Below the pieces are notes generated by a model that worked only from the letters and a program-made list of their open reading frames with translations, was not told the DNA's origin and made no database searches. Position numbers and translations under genes: made by a program. 5,046 nt of DNA from an uncultured Eubacteriales bacterium (lineage in GTDB: Bacteria > Bacillota > Clostridia > Peptostreptococcales > Anaerovoracaceae), in assembly GCA_900551415.1 (NCBI GenBank), contig URWB01000140.1, positions 1 through 5,046 of the forward strand. The letters run 5' to 3'. The stretch's first letter is position 1. The number at the start of each line of letters is the position of its first letter. This document shows positions 1 through 5,046 of the stretch, piece by piece.

Positions 1-98
1 AAAACAAGCATTTCCATATATAGCCGAATAATAAACTCTTCATCAAAAAAGCCGCCCGATTTTATCAGGCGACTTCGTCCTTCATCTAATTTGTCCAT
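1..98 (-). CDS. Possible small or partial protein of unknown function, 3' end beyond the window
   Basis: A minus-strand frame opens with ATG at 98-96, overlaps the last 13 bases of the acetyltransferase gene, and stays open for 32 codons to the left edge. It begins MDKLDEGRSRLIKSG and continues with the amphipathic run DEEFIIRLYMEMLV, which looks more like a real helical protein than a random frame. A short overlap with the preceding gene is also the style used throughout this operon. Against it, no good Shine-Dalgarno site is visible before the ATG, 32 open codons can arise by chance, and an excellent terminator-like hairpin lies inside the frame (45-74). I do not recognise the family. Sequence to the left is needed to see whether the frame continues. 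Confidence 0.4.
   Translation of the reverse strand, partial: MDKLDEGRSRLIKSGGFFDEEFIIRLYMEMLV
45..74 (-). terminator. Rho-independent terminator-like hairpin after the acetyltransferase gene
   Basis: Read on the minus strand, AGTCGCCTGAT pairs with ATCGGGCGGCT around an AAA loop. This makes an 11-bp stem with two G-T wobbles, followed directly by a run of six T. It lies 11 bases past the TAG stop (88-86) of the GNAT gene, where the end of the four-gene operon would be expected. The one doubt is that a plausible reading frame (1-98) runs through it. If that frame is a gene, the hairpin would be an internal attenuating structure or chance. Confidence 0.65.
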
Positions 99-577
99 TT
101 TCTAAACATTTGTGATTTCATTGTCGGAACATAGCCCATGTCCCGATATCCCAGTTTCTGAAGCAATCTCATACTTGCGATATTCTGCGGTTCTACAAAA
201 CTGATAAACGCTCGATCGGGTGCCATTTGATGAAGCTGAGCGATAAGTGCCGTTAGCGCCTCAAACGCATATCCACATCTATGATATCTATAAGAAAACG
301 TATATCCGAGTTCAGTCGTATCACCCTTTGGTTTGACAACAATCTCGCCGATTATTTCATTCGTTTCTTTTAGCGCAACGGCAACCATAAAAGGCGCTTC
401 AACCGACAAAACATCCGCTCGACGACGCTCAATCATTTTCACAATTTCCGCGTAATCCTTTGCCTGCCCTTTTTGATAGCGGAAACAAACCTCGTTGTTT
501 CGATAATCAAAGATGGTATCCACATCTTGGGGCATTAGACTCCGCAAAACAAGTCGTTTCGTTTTCAAAAAAATCAT
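86..577 (-). CDS. GNAT-family N-acetyltransferase, RimJ/RimL-like
   Basis: Predicted cytoplasmic acetyl-CoA-dependent acetyltransferase of 163 residues, the usual size for a single GNAT domain. The N-terminal strand reads FLKTKRLVLRSL (3-14), the classic RimJ/RimL opening. A beta strand around IIGEIVVKP (75-83) precedes the acetyl-CoA pyrophosphate loop HRCGYA (99-104), where the usual Q/R-x-x-G-x-G/A signature has H in the first place. PQNIASMRLLQKLGYRD (130-146) matches the C-terminal N-x-x-S-x-x-x-x-x-K-x-G-Y/F motif. I chose ATG at 577 because it begins right at the domain. TTG at 589 would add four residues and abut the upstream stop. No strong Shine-Dalgarno site is seen, so translation probably depends on coupling to the upstream gene, which ends 12 bases before. 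The substrate (protein N-terminus, antibiotic or small amine) cannot be told from sequence. It is the last sure gene of the operon. Confidence 0.88.
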   Translation of the reverse strand: MIFLKTKRLVLRSLMPQDVDTIFDYRNNEVCFRYQKGQAKDYAEIVKMIERRRADVLSVEAPFMVAVALKETNEIIGEIVVKPKGDTTELGYTFSYRYHRCGYAFEALTALIAQLHQMAPDRAFISFVEPQNIASMRLLQKLGYRDMGYVPTMKSQMFRKWTN

Positions 578-589
578 AATTTCTATCAA

Positions 590-808
590 TCATCCGGCGT
601 TTTTCTCAGTATATTCCTGTTCCAGTTCTTCTGCCAGATACGCATCGCTCATGCAGTGCATATCAGAAACACCGTCACGGATGAGCTGATAGATCTGGGA
701 ATGGTAAAAAAAATCCAACGCCGCATCCAATGAAAGTCCCTGTCGTTTGGCAAAGCACTCAATAACACGACTGTACTTTTTTTGAAGTAAAATTGGATTT
801 GCCGTCAC
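590..808 (-). CDS. DUF3791-like small protein (second, divergent copy)
   Basis: A 72-residue soluble, mostly helical protein of unknown function. It starts with GTG at 808, which overlaps the TGA of the DUF3990 gene (GTGA, four bases). A Shine-Dalgarno site GGGAG stands nine bases upstream, inside the DUF3990 gene. Residues 12-35 (YSRVIECFAKRQGLSLDAAL and onwards) form a helix-turn-helix-like pair. The C-terminal part has DMHCMSDAYLAEEL (49-62). The pattern H-x2-S-x2-Y-[IL]-x-[DE]-[DE]-L is shared with the small protein at the head of the operon (H57, S60, Y63 there; H51, S54, Y57 here), so the two look like divergent members of one family. DUF3791 genes are known to sit beside DUF3990 genes. 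A role as antitoxin, chaperone or regulator of DUF3990 is inference from this pairing. I see no DNA-binding motif that I could call with confidence. Confidence 0.75.
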   Translation of the reverse strand: MTANPILLQKKYSRVIECFAKRQGLSLDAALDFFYHSQIYQLIRDGVSDMHCMSDAYLAEELEQEYTEKNAG

Positions 809-1275
809 AGTGTTTCACTCCCTTCAAAATGCAGCAAAGACAATGCCTTTTCTGTGCGGAAACATATTTGCAGATTCGGTTTTTCGTACCGCAGACGGTT
901 GATAGCCTCCGTTTTATCAATCAGCCTGTCAAAAAACAATTCCACCGTATTGAACACCTTATCATTGGCAACACCGCCCACAACAAGGTCATAATCCGTC
1001 GAATCTTTCCCACTGCGGCAATCCAGAATAAAAACCAGCCATTCCTCGGAATAGGAATCAAATTTCAGTGTTTTCAGTTCAGTTTCCCGGCTTTCATCAT
1101 ATTCATACCGGGAAATAATACCGTCTTTTCCACGGCGTTTGAACTTGCCGCACCACTTCGCCGCCTGTTCATACAACGGCGTAACATAGAAGCCACGTCC
1201 AAAGTCTACATTAGGGCGTGAATGAACCAAATCCGGTTTTGCAATTTCTAAGAAAGAACCATGATAGAGCGTCAT
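805..1275 (-). CDS. DUF3990 protein, probable ADP-ribosyltransferase fold
   Basis: A 156-residue protein matching the DUF3990 family. The opening TLYHGSFLEI (2-11), the DFGRGFYVTP segment (24-33) followed by YEQAAKWC (35-42), the core strand WLVFIL (79-84), DLVVGGVANDKVF (96-108) and LQICFRTEKAL (135-145) are the diagnostic blocks. The H in YHG, the Y in GRGFYVT and a late polar residue (Q136) are laid out like the H-Y-E/Q triad of PARP-like ADP-ribosyltransferases. That suggests NAD+ use, but this is by fold resemblance and not demonstrated. A strong purine-rich ribosome site (AAAGGGGGGTGAAAGT) stands just before the ATG at 1275, which overlaps the upstream DUF3791 stop (ATGA). It is flanked on both sides by DUF3791-like genes and overlaps both. 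Likely role: effector or toxin of a small module, or a modifying enzyme carried as cargo. The target is unknown. Confidence 0.85.
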   Translation of the reverse strand: MTLYHGSFLEIAKPDLVHSRPNVDFGRGFYVTPLYEQAAKWCGKFKRRGKDGIISRYEYDESRETELKTLKFDSYSEEWLVFILDCRSGKDSTDYDLVVGGVANDKVFNTVELFFDRLIDKTEAINRLRYEKPNLQICFRTEKALSLLHFEGSETL

Positions 1276-1511
1276 ACTTTCACCCCCCTTTCTTTCATCA
1301 CATCAAGGAGATCATCAACGATATACTCCCTGCTCTGGGTATGCAGCACTTCATATTCCGGCACAATGTAACCATTGAGAATGTCGCTCTGTTCAGTAAA
1401 CGCCTGATAGACGCGCTCAGCATCCACACCCAGCTTTGCCGCAACGTTTTCAATGCAAAATACGGCAAACTCCAGCTCATCGGAGGTTTTGATTTTTTCA
1501 TCCATCGTCAT
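1272..1511 (-). CDS. DUF3791 small protein (first copy, operon head)
   Basis: A 79-residue protein of the DUF3791 type. Key segments are FAVFCIENVAAKLGVDAERV (15-34), then an acidic linker, then EVLHTQSREYIVDDLLDVM (54-72) with the family's L-H-x-Q-S-x-x-Y-I core. The frame is open to 1547, but ATG at 1511 is the better start: GAGGAGG (1526-1520) stands eight bases before it, and the residues further upstream are not family-like. Its stop overlaps the DUF3990 ATG by four bases, so the two should be translated in coupled, near-equal amounts. It has no signal peptide or membrane segment. Known: DUF3791 and DUF3990 genes recur side by side in Clostridia. Inferred: it binds or controls the DUF3990 protein. 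Transcription probably starts near 1606 from the promoter at 1613-1641. Confidence 0.82.
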   Translation of the reverse strand: MTMDEKIKTSDELEFAVFCIENVAAKLGVDAERVYQAFTEQSDILNGYIVPEYEVLHTQSREYIVDDLLDVMKERGVKV

Positions 1512-1519
1512 ACGCGAGC

Positions 1520-1526
1520 CCTCCTC
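1520..1526 (-). promoter_or_regulatory. Ribosome binding site that decides the first DUF3791 start
   Basis: Minus-strand GAGGAGG lies eight bases upstream of ATG 1511. It favours that codon over the in-frame ATG at 1547, which lacks such a site, and over the ATG at 1505. Confidence 0.8.
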
Positions 1527-1612
1527 ATATAACAGAATTTCATACAATATGTCTTACTCTACATTAACTGATTCCGTCAGGACTAAACTTACATTGTTAT
1601 TCTCTTTCCATT

Positions 1613-1641
1613 ATTGTACCACATCATTTCCGCTCTTTCCA
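1613..1641 (-). promoter_or_regulatory. Probable SigA-type promoter of the DUF3791-DUF3990-DUF3791-GNAT operon
   Basis: Minus strand: -35 TGGAAA (1641-1636), a 17-base spacer, and -10 TACAAT (1618-1613) preceded by TGG, an extended -10 element. The -10 is one base from consensus and the -35 matches four of six. Transcription would start near 1606, giving a leader of about 95 bases before ATG 1511. The site begins a few bases after the stop of the upstream membrane-protein gene (1650-1648), with no terminator between, so some read-through from that gene is possible. The leader also holds a small inverted repeat CATACAATATG (1541-1551), too weak to call an operator. Confidence 0.5.
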
Positions 1642-1647
1642 TCCCGA

Positions 1648-1935
1648 TTATTCTCTGATCCGCCCCTTCACCGCGCAGCACAAATCATCCAGCCCAAACA
1701 CCACGCGATCTGCCACCCACGGCAGACCAATCGGGCTAATCAGCCATGCAAACGCCAGCAGCATCAATCCGTTTCGGACAGACAGCAGCATCGCCACAAA
1801 CGCCATCGGGATGAGAATCCGCAAAAGAATCCCCAGCACCGTCGAAGAAAGCACCATCACCAACTTGAGGACAAATACGACAACCTCCAGAACCAGCCAG
1901 ATCGGAAAAAGCAAAACCTTGAACATCTTCTTCAT
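1648..1935 (-). CDS. Small CD1845-family-like membrane protein of conjugative elements
   Basis: A 95-residue integral membrane protein with about three hydrophobic helices (roughly 5-27, 31-52 and 54-71). The basic start MKKMFK suggests an N-in topology. The C-terminal block LISPIGLPWVADRVVFGLDD (65-84), followed by a short basic tail, resembles the ending of CD1845-type proteins, named after a C. difficile conjugative transposon locus and found beside the mobilisation genes of Tn1549/CTn5-like elements. Its biochemical role is unknown; an accessory part in conjugation is inferred from location only. The start is ATG 1935 with AAAGGAG (1952-1946) ten bases upstream. It has its own promoter (1961-1989) and is separated from mobC by a terminator, unlike the usual arrangement in which a relaxase gene precedes it. 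The encoded sequence is intact. Confidence 0.75.
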   Translation of the reverse strand: MKKMFKVLLFPIWLVLEVVVFVLKLVMVLSSTVLGILLRILIPMAFVAMLLSVRNGLMLLAFAWLISPIGLPWVADRVVFGLDDLCCAVKGRIRE

Positions 1936-1960
1936 ATCATCCGCACTCCTTTATGCGTTA

Positions 1961-1989
1961 TATATACCTCATCTTCATTTGTTTGGCAA
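1961..1989 (-). promoter_or_regulatory. Probable SigA-type promoter of the CD1845-like gene
   Basis: Minus strand: -35 TTGCCA (1989-1984, five of six consensus bases), a spacer of exactly 17 bases, then TATATA (1966-1961). Shifting two bases gives TATAAC at a 19-base spacing. The start near 1954 would leave a short leader carrying the AAAGGAG site (1952-1946). It sits just downstream of the mobC terminator, so it would give this gene independent transcription. Confidence 0.6.
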
Positions 1990-2003
1990 GGATGCCGCCC
2001 TAC

Positions 2004-2053
2004 GAAAAAAACGCGGGAGAAGCTGCCGGTGTTTCGGCGCTCCTCCCGCGTTT
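2004..2053 (-). terminator. Strong Rho-independent terminator directly after mobC
   Basis: On the minus strand AAACGCGGGAG pairs with CTCCCGCGTTT. The hairpin continues inward through AGC/GCT and GCCG/CGGC, with one G-T pair and one bulged A, around an AAACAC loop. The stem ends in a run of seven T (2011-2005). It begins at the last base of the mobC stop codon (TGA 2055-2053), so it ends the helicase-DUF3849-mobC operon. On the plus strand only three T follow the stem, so it should work in one direction only. Confidence 0.92.
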
Positions 2054-2352
2054 CAATTCAGCCCGCTCAGCTTTTCCAAAAGCCGCGCCATCTGTTCGAG
2101 CATCCGCTCCTGTCTTTTGCTCACGCCGCGAATGTCCATCTCGTCGATTACGCCGACCTCGTTCGCTCTTTTGGCAATCTGGTTGACATTGTTGCCCATG
2201 TAGCGAAGCTGGGAAAGCATCTCTTTTAACTCCGGCAGATCGAGCCGCAGAATGTAGCCGTCCAGCGCCATCTTCCGCAGGTATGCGCCCATGTTCGTCG
2301 TGCCCGCTTCCCGCATCTTCCGTTCCAGCAGCGCCCGTTCGTCTGCCGTCAC
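2053..2352 (-). CDS. mobC: MobC-like plasmid mobilisation relaxosome protein, start codon uncertain
   Basis: Accessory protein expected to bind the transfer origin and help the relaxase nick DNA. Family blocks are TADERALLERKMREAG (2-17, counted from GTG 2352), TNMGAYLRKMALDGYI (19-34) and LRYMGNNVNQIAKRANEVG (49-67), followed by a helical C-terminus. From GTG 2352 it has 99 residues, somewhat short for the family. The same frame upstream encodes KRDIQIKFRV, the conserved ribbon-helix-helix-like strand that begins MobC proteins, but no ATG, GTG or TTG lies between it and the in-frame DUF3849 stop (TGA 2397-2395). A coupled ATG at 2398 is one frame off; skipping one base near 2378 would give MKHRSAKRDIQIKFRV and about 114 residues. 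So the gene either has an N-terminal frameshift or sequence error, uses a rare start (ATC 2364 lies eight bases after AAGAGGG), or shifts frame. No relaxase gene follows; a terminator does. Confidence 0.8.
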   Translation of the reverse strand: MTADERALLERKMREAGTTNMGAYLRKMALDGYILRLDLPELKEMLSQLRYMGNNVNQIAKRANEVGVIDEMDIRGVSKRQERMLEQMARLLEKLSGLN

Positions 2353-2394
2353 GCGGAATTTGATTTGAATATCCCTCTTTTGCTGATCGATGCT

Positions 2395-2889
2395 TCATCG
2401 CTCCATTTCATTTTTCGTCGAAGGTACAGGCGCGTTTTTCGCTGCCGCCTTCAGCTTTTCCCGCACCGAAACCTTTTCCGATTCGTAAGCCTTCGCCTGA
2501 TCGCAGAACAGATTGAGCAAGCCCGGATGCGTCTGCCGCACAACCAGCGTCAAATTTCGGTTGCCGCCCCAACTGTCGATGTCCGGCTCAATCGGAAACG
2601 CCTGCGCCCATGCTTTATTGGCGGACGAGAATCGCCCGTCGTAGAGCTTGTCCCGAATCGTAATCGCCAGCACCGTCATCACACGCTCTTTGCCAAACTC
2701 GTCGATGACCTCTCTGGCTCCCGCTTTGTTCAGACAGTTATCTCTGTAATGCTTCGCAACGGCTTTTTCTATCGCATCCCGGCAGGCAACGCCTGCCACC
2801 CGGGACGTCTTGTATGCTTCCAGCTCGCCATGCTCCACCGCATAGGCGGCGCTATGCCTGTACACGGGAATATTCTTCATCGGTTCCAT
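2395..2889 (-). CDS. DUF3849 protein of conjugative elements
   Basis: A 164-residue soluble protein of unknown function matching DUF3849, a family largely found in Clostridia conjugative elements next to the large helicase. Typical segments are IPVYRHSAAYAVEHGELEAY (7-26), VACRDAIEKAV (34-44), VIDEFGKERVMTVLAITI (61-78), WAQAFPI (93-99) and the LTLVVRQTHPGLLNLF region. From about residue 135 it changes to a charged, probably disordered tail (KVSVREKLKAAAKNAPVPS). ATG 2889 is chosen because GGGAGG stands nine bases upstream. A second ATG (2880) overlaps the helicase stop as ATGA and would remove three residues. Either start implies coupled translation with the helicase. Its TGA (2397-2395) overlaps an ATG at 2398 that is out of frame with mobC. 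Inferred role: accessory factor of the transfer or maintenance module. Confidence 0.85.
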   Translation of the reverse strand: MEPMKNIPVYRHSAAYAVEHGELEAYKTSRVAGVACRDAIEKAVAKHYRDNCLNKAGAREVIDEFGKERVMTVLAITIRDKLYDGRFSSANKAWAQAFPIEPDIDSWGGNRNLTLVVRQTHPGLLNLFCDQAKAYESEKVSVREKLKAAAKNAPVPSTKNEMER

Positions 2890-5046
2890 TCGTTTGTTCC
2901 TCCCTTTTCTCCCTGACTCTGAGCGTCCGCCCGCTCCTGATACGCCTTCAACACATCCTTCATCGGTCGCTTCTCCATCGGCTCCTTCCTTTTTTCGTCA
3001 ATGTTCAGCGCGGCGTTCAATTCGGCAAGGCGCGCGGCTTTGGCTTCCAGCTCCTTCTCCTGCGCAAACGGTTTGCCCAGCTCCGCCCTGGCCTGTTCCG
3101 TCTGCCGTTCCAGTTCGGCAATCCGTTCTTCCGCCTTTTCGAGTTTTTGCGGCATATTCGCCAGCGCGTTCTCGATGCGCGTCAGATTGCCGTACACATC
3201 CGTTCCCATGGTCACGGTATGCGACATCTCACCGCGCAGAACGAGCTTGACCTCCTGCCGATAGCTGTCATAATCCACCGTCATTTTCATGCCGCGGTAT
3301 TCGCCCAGCTCCATATCATGCGGCGAAAGACGGCAGGCTTCCAGAAGCATTTTGCCCGCTGCCTCTTTATCGGCAATCCGCTTTCCCTTGATCGCCATGC
3401 CGACAAAACCATCCTTGGGCAGCGGATGCGCTTCCAGCAGCGCCATATCCGCCCGATAGCCCTTCGCGCGTTCCTGTGCCTGACGGATTTCTTCCGGATA
3501 CTGCTTCAGAATCTGGTCTTCCAGTTTGAACTGGTTGCTCTGATAATCCGCTTTCATCAGGCGCAGCTTTGCGACCTCGATGTCCAAATCCATCTTTTCC
3601 TTGATGCGCGGATCGCCCGCGCACAATGCCTTGATTTCGGCATAAGAGAGTGCGGTTTCGTCTACATCGTCGCAGGCACGGACGGGCGATTTGCTGGACA
3701 TGATCTGGCTGATAAAGCGCTGCTTGTTCTCGATGGTCTGCCACAAATAGCTGTCAAACGATTTTTCTGTGACATATCGGTATATATGCACGTCCGGATT
3801 CATGTTGCCCTGCCGCACAATGCGCCCCGCTCGCTGCTCCAAATCGCCCGGCCGCCATGGCGCATCCAGATCATGCAGAGCGATCAATCTGTCCTGAACA
3901 TTGGTGCCTGCGCCAAGTTTTTGTGTGCTGCCAAACAAAATCCGCACCTGTCCGCTCCTGACCTTGGCGAACAGATCCTTCTTTTTGATTTCCGTATCCG
4001 CGTCATGGATGAACTGAATCTCCTCTTTCGGAATCCCGCTTGCAACCAGTTTGTCCCGGATATCGTCATAGACGTTAAACGAACCGTCCCCATGCGGCGT
4101 GGACAGGTCGCAGAACACGAGCTGCGTCAGCTTTTGCGCATCCCCTTCTTTGTAGATACGCAGGATGTTTTCCATGCAGGCGTTGACTTTACTGCCCGGT
4201 TCGTCGGGCAGCAGCGGGTTCATCAGCCGCTGATCCAACCCCAGCTTTCGTCCATCCGACGTAATCCTGAGCATGTTGTCCTCCTTCGGGTCAACCGCGC
4301 CCGAATGAACCTTCGAAGCACGCTCGGACAGCGCCTCCACCATCTCCTCCTGATAGACGGACGGCTTGACCGCCATCGTCTCATAGTGCGCGTTCGGCAC
4401 AGGCAGATGAAGCTGATCCGCCGTTTTAATATCCGCAACCTCCTTGAACATCGCCATCAGTTCCGGCAGGTTAAAGAACTTCGCAAAGCGCGTCCGTGCG
4501 CGGTATCCGGTGCCCTCCGGCGCAAGCTCAATCGCCGTCACCGTTTCGCCGAACGTAGAAGCCCATGCGTCAAAATGAATCAGCCCCATTTTTTCCAGCG
4601 TTCCATATTGCAGATAGCGCTGCATCGTATACAGCTCGGTCATGGAATTGGACACGGGCGTGCCCGTCGCGAAAATAACGCCGCGTCCACCCGTCAATTC
4701 GTCCATATATCGGCATTTCAAAAACATATCGGTCGATTTTTGAGATTCGCTGGTCGCAATTCCCGCCACATTGCGCATTTTGGTCGCCAGAAAGCCGTTT
4801 TTGAACGCGTGCGCCTCATCCACAAAGAGCCTGTCCACGCCCAGCTCCTCAAAGGTCACGACGTCATCTTTTTTCTCGTCGGCTTTCAGCTTTTCCAGCC
4901 TTGCTTCCAGCGATTTGCGCGTCGCTTCCATGCGCTTGATGGTAAAACGCTCGCCATTCTCCCGCTCCATCTCCTCGATGCCCACCGCGATCTCGTCAAT
5001 CTGCTCGCGCAGCAGCCGCTCCTGACGCTCCTGCGCAATCGGAATC
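2877..5046 (-). CDS. SNF2/DEAH-type helicase of conjugative elements, C-terminal part
   Basis: The frame is open to the right edge, so this is the last 722 residues of a much larger protein; family members are often over 2000 residues with further N-terminal domains. Numbering from the first visible codon: motif II DEAH at 76-79 (4820-4809); FATGTPVSNS, the motif III region, at about 125-134; the second RecA-like lobe with FGSTQKLGAGTNVQ at 371-384 (motif V) and QRAGRIVRQG at 404-413 (motif VI arginine fingers). The Walker A motif must lie beyond the edge. After the motor come a helical linker, a small beta-rich domain (about 545-620) and a coiled coil (about 630-680, LEKAEERIAELERQTE) ending in a polar tail. 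ATP-driven translocation on DNA is expected; the role in transfer or host-defence evasion is not established. GTG 4985 is only an internal codon. The stop overlaps the DUF3849 start. Confidence 0.92.
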   Translation of the reverse strand, partial: IPIAQERQERLLREQIDEIAVGIEEMERENGERFTIKRMEATRKSLEARLEKLKADEKKDDVVTFEELGVDRLFVDEAHAFKNGFLATKMRNVAGIATSESQKSTDMFLKCRYMDELTGGRGVIFATGTPVSNSMTELYTMQRYLQYGTLEKMGLIHFDAWASTFGETVTAIELAPEGTGYRARTRFAKFFNLPELMAMFKEVADIKTADQLHLPVPNAHYETMAVKPSVYQEEMVEALSERASKVHSGAVDPKEDNMLRITSDGRKLGLDQRLMNPLLPDEPGSKVNACMENILRIYKEGDAQKLTQLVFCDLSTPHGDGSFNVYDDIRDKLVASGIPKEEIQFIHDADTEIKKKDLFAKVRSGQVRILFGSTQKLGAGTNVQDRLIALHDLDAPWRPGDLEQRAGRIVRQGNMNPDVHIYRYVTEKSFDSYLWQTIENKQRFISQIMSSKSPVRACDDVDETALSYAEIKALCAGDPRIKEKMDLDIEVAKLRLMKADYQSNQFKLEDQILKQYPEEIRQAQERAKGYRADMALLEAHPLPKDGFVGMAIKGKRIADKEAAGKMLLEACRLSPHDMELGEYRGMKMTVDYDSYRQEVKLVLRGEMSHTVTMGTDVYGNLTRIENALANMPQKLEKAEERIAELERQTEQARAELGKPFAQEKELEAKAARLAELNAALNIDEKRKEPMEKRPMKDVLKAYQERADAQSQGEKGGTNEWNR

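Noticed and set aside
86..577. GNAT protein as a TacT-type toxin
   Set aside because: The sequence has the RimJ/RimL layout, and there is no ribbon-helix-helix (DUF1778) antitoxin gene next to it. Ordinary acetyltransferase cargo is more likely.
590..593. ATGA overlap giving an acetyltransferase start at 593
   Set aside because: That ATG is in a different frame from the GNAT domain; the domain begins properly at ATG 577 (or TTG 589).
1541..1551. CATACAATATG inverted repeat as an autoregulatory operator
   Set aside because: The arms are only four bases in an AT-rich leader and there is no second copy, so chance is likely.
2004..2053. Bidirectional terminator
   Set aside because: The plus-strand side has only three T after the stem and no plus-strand gene to end.
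1453..2229. Long plus-strand open frame (258 codons)
   Set aside because: It lies antisense to the first DUF3791, the CD1845-like gene and mobC, crosses both intergenic regions and a terminator, and codes a low-quality H/Q/R/S-rich sequence. It is a shadow.
2000..2398. Minus-strand frame of 132 codons starting at ATG 2398
   Set aside because: Only its first codons may matter as a shifted mobC start. The rest is a G/R/A-rich alternative frame of mobC that runs into the terminator.
2365..2916. Plus-strand open frame opposite DUF3849
   Set aside because: It is fully antisense to a well-supported DUF3849 gene, with no family resemblance and no convincing ribosome site.
4983..4985. GTG 4985 as the start of the helicase gene
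   Set aside because: The frame stays open upstream to the edge with protein-like sequence (IPIAQERQERLLREQ), and the Walker A motif needed for a helicase is not yet included, so the true start lies outside.

Overview
The window looks like part of an integrative conjugative element (Tn1549/CTn5-like family) from a gut-type Clostridia genome (Bacillota). This rests on recognisable element families: a very large SNF2-type helicase, DUF3849, a MobC-like relaxosome protein and a CD1845-type membrane protein. Strong Shine-Dalgarno sites and Bacillota-style promoters agree with it. I cannot name a species. Every supported gene is on the minus strand, so transcription runs from high to low coordinates.

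Right part (about 2053-5046, GC-rich): the C-terminal 722 residues of a helicase that enters from beyond the right edge, then a DUF3849 gene overlapping its end, then mobC directly after that. A strong intrinsic terminator begins at the mobC stop codon (2004-2053). The in-frame mobC start is a problem: the only canonical in-frame start (GTG, 2352) would remove the conserved N-terminal strand, and the well-placed ATG that overlaps the DUF3849 stop is one frame off.

Middle (about 1648-2003): a promoter followed by a 95-residue, three-helix membrane protein of the CD1845 type. In related elements a relaxase gene normally lies between mobC and this gene. Here that space is only about 117 bp and holds the terminator and promoter.

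Left part (1-1640, AT-richer): a compact operon with its own likely promoter (1613-1641). It encodes DUF3791, DUF3990 (a probable ADP-ribosyltransferase-fold protein) and a second, divergent DUF3791. Each pair overlaps by 4 bases (ATGA, GTGA). A RimJ/RimL-like GNAT acetyltransferase follows. The symmetric small-large-small layout and tight coupling suggest a toxin-antitoxin-like or defence cargo module, which is inference. A terminator-like hairpin (45-74) follows the GNAT gene, but a further partial reading frame (1-98) runs straight through it.

Gaps: 1512-1647 (136 bp) holds the cassette promoter and leader; 1936-2052 holds the terminator and a promoter. There is no gene-free stretch over 300 bases. 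I saw no tRNA, rRNA, CRISPR array or insertion sequence.
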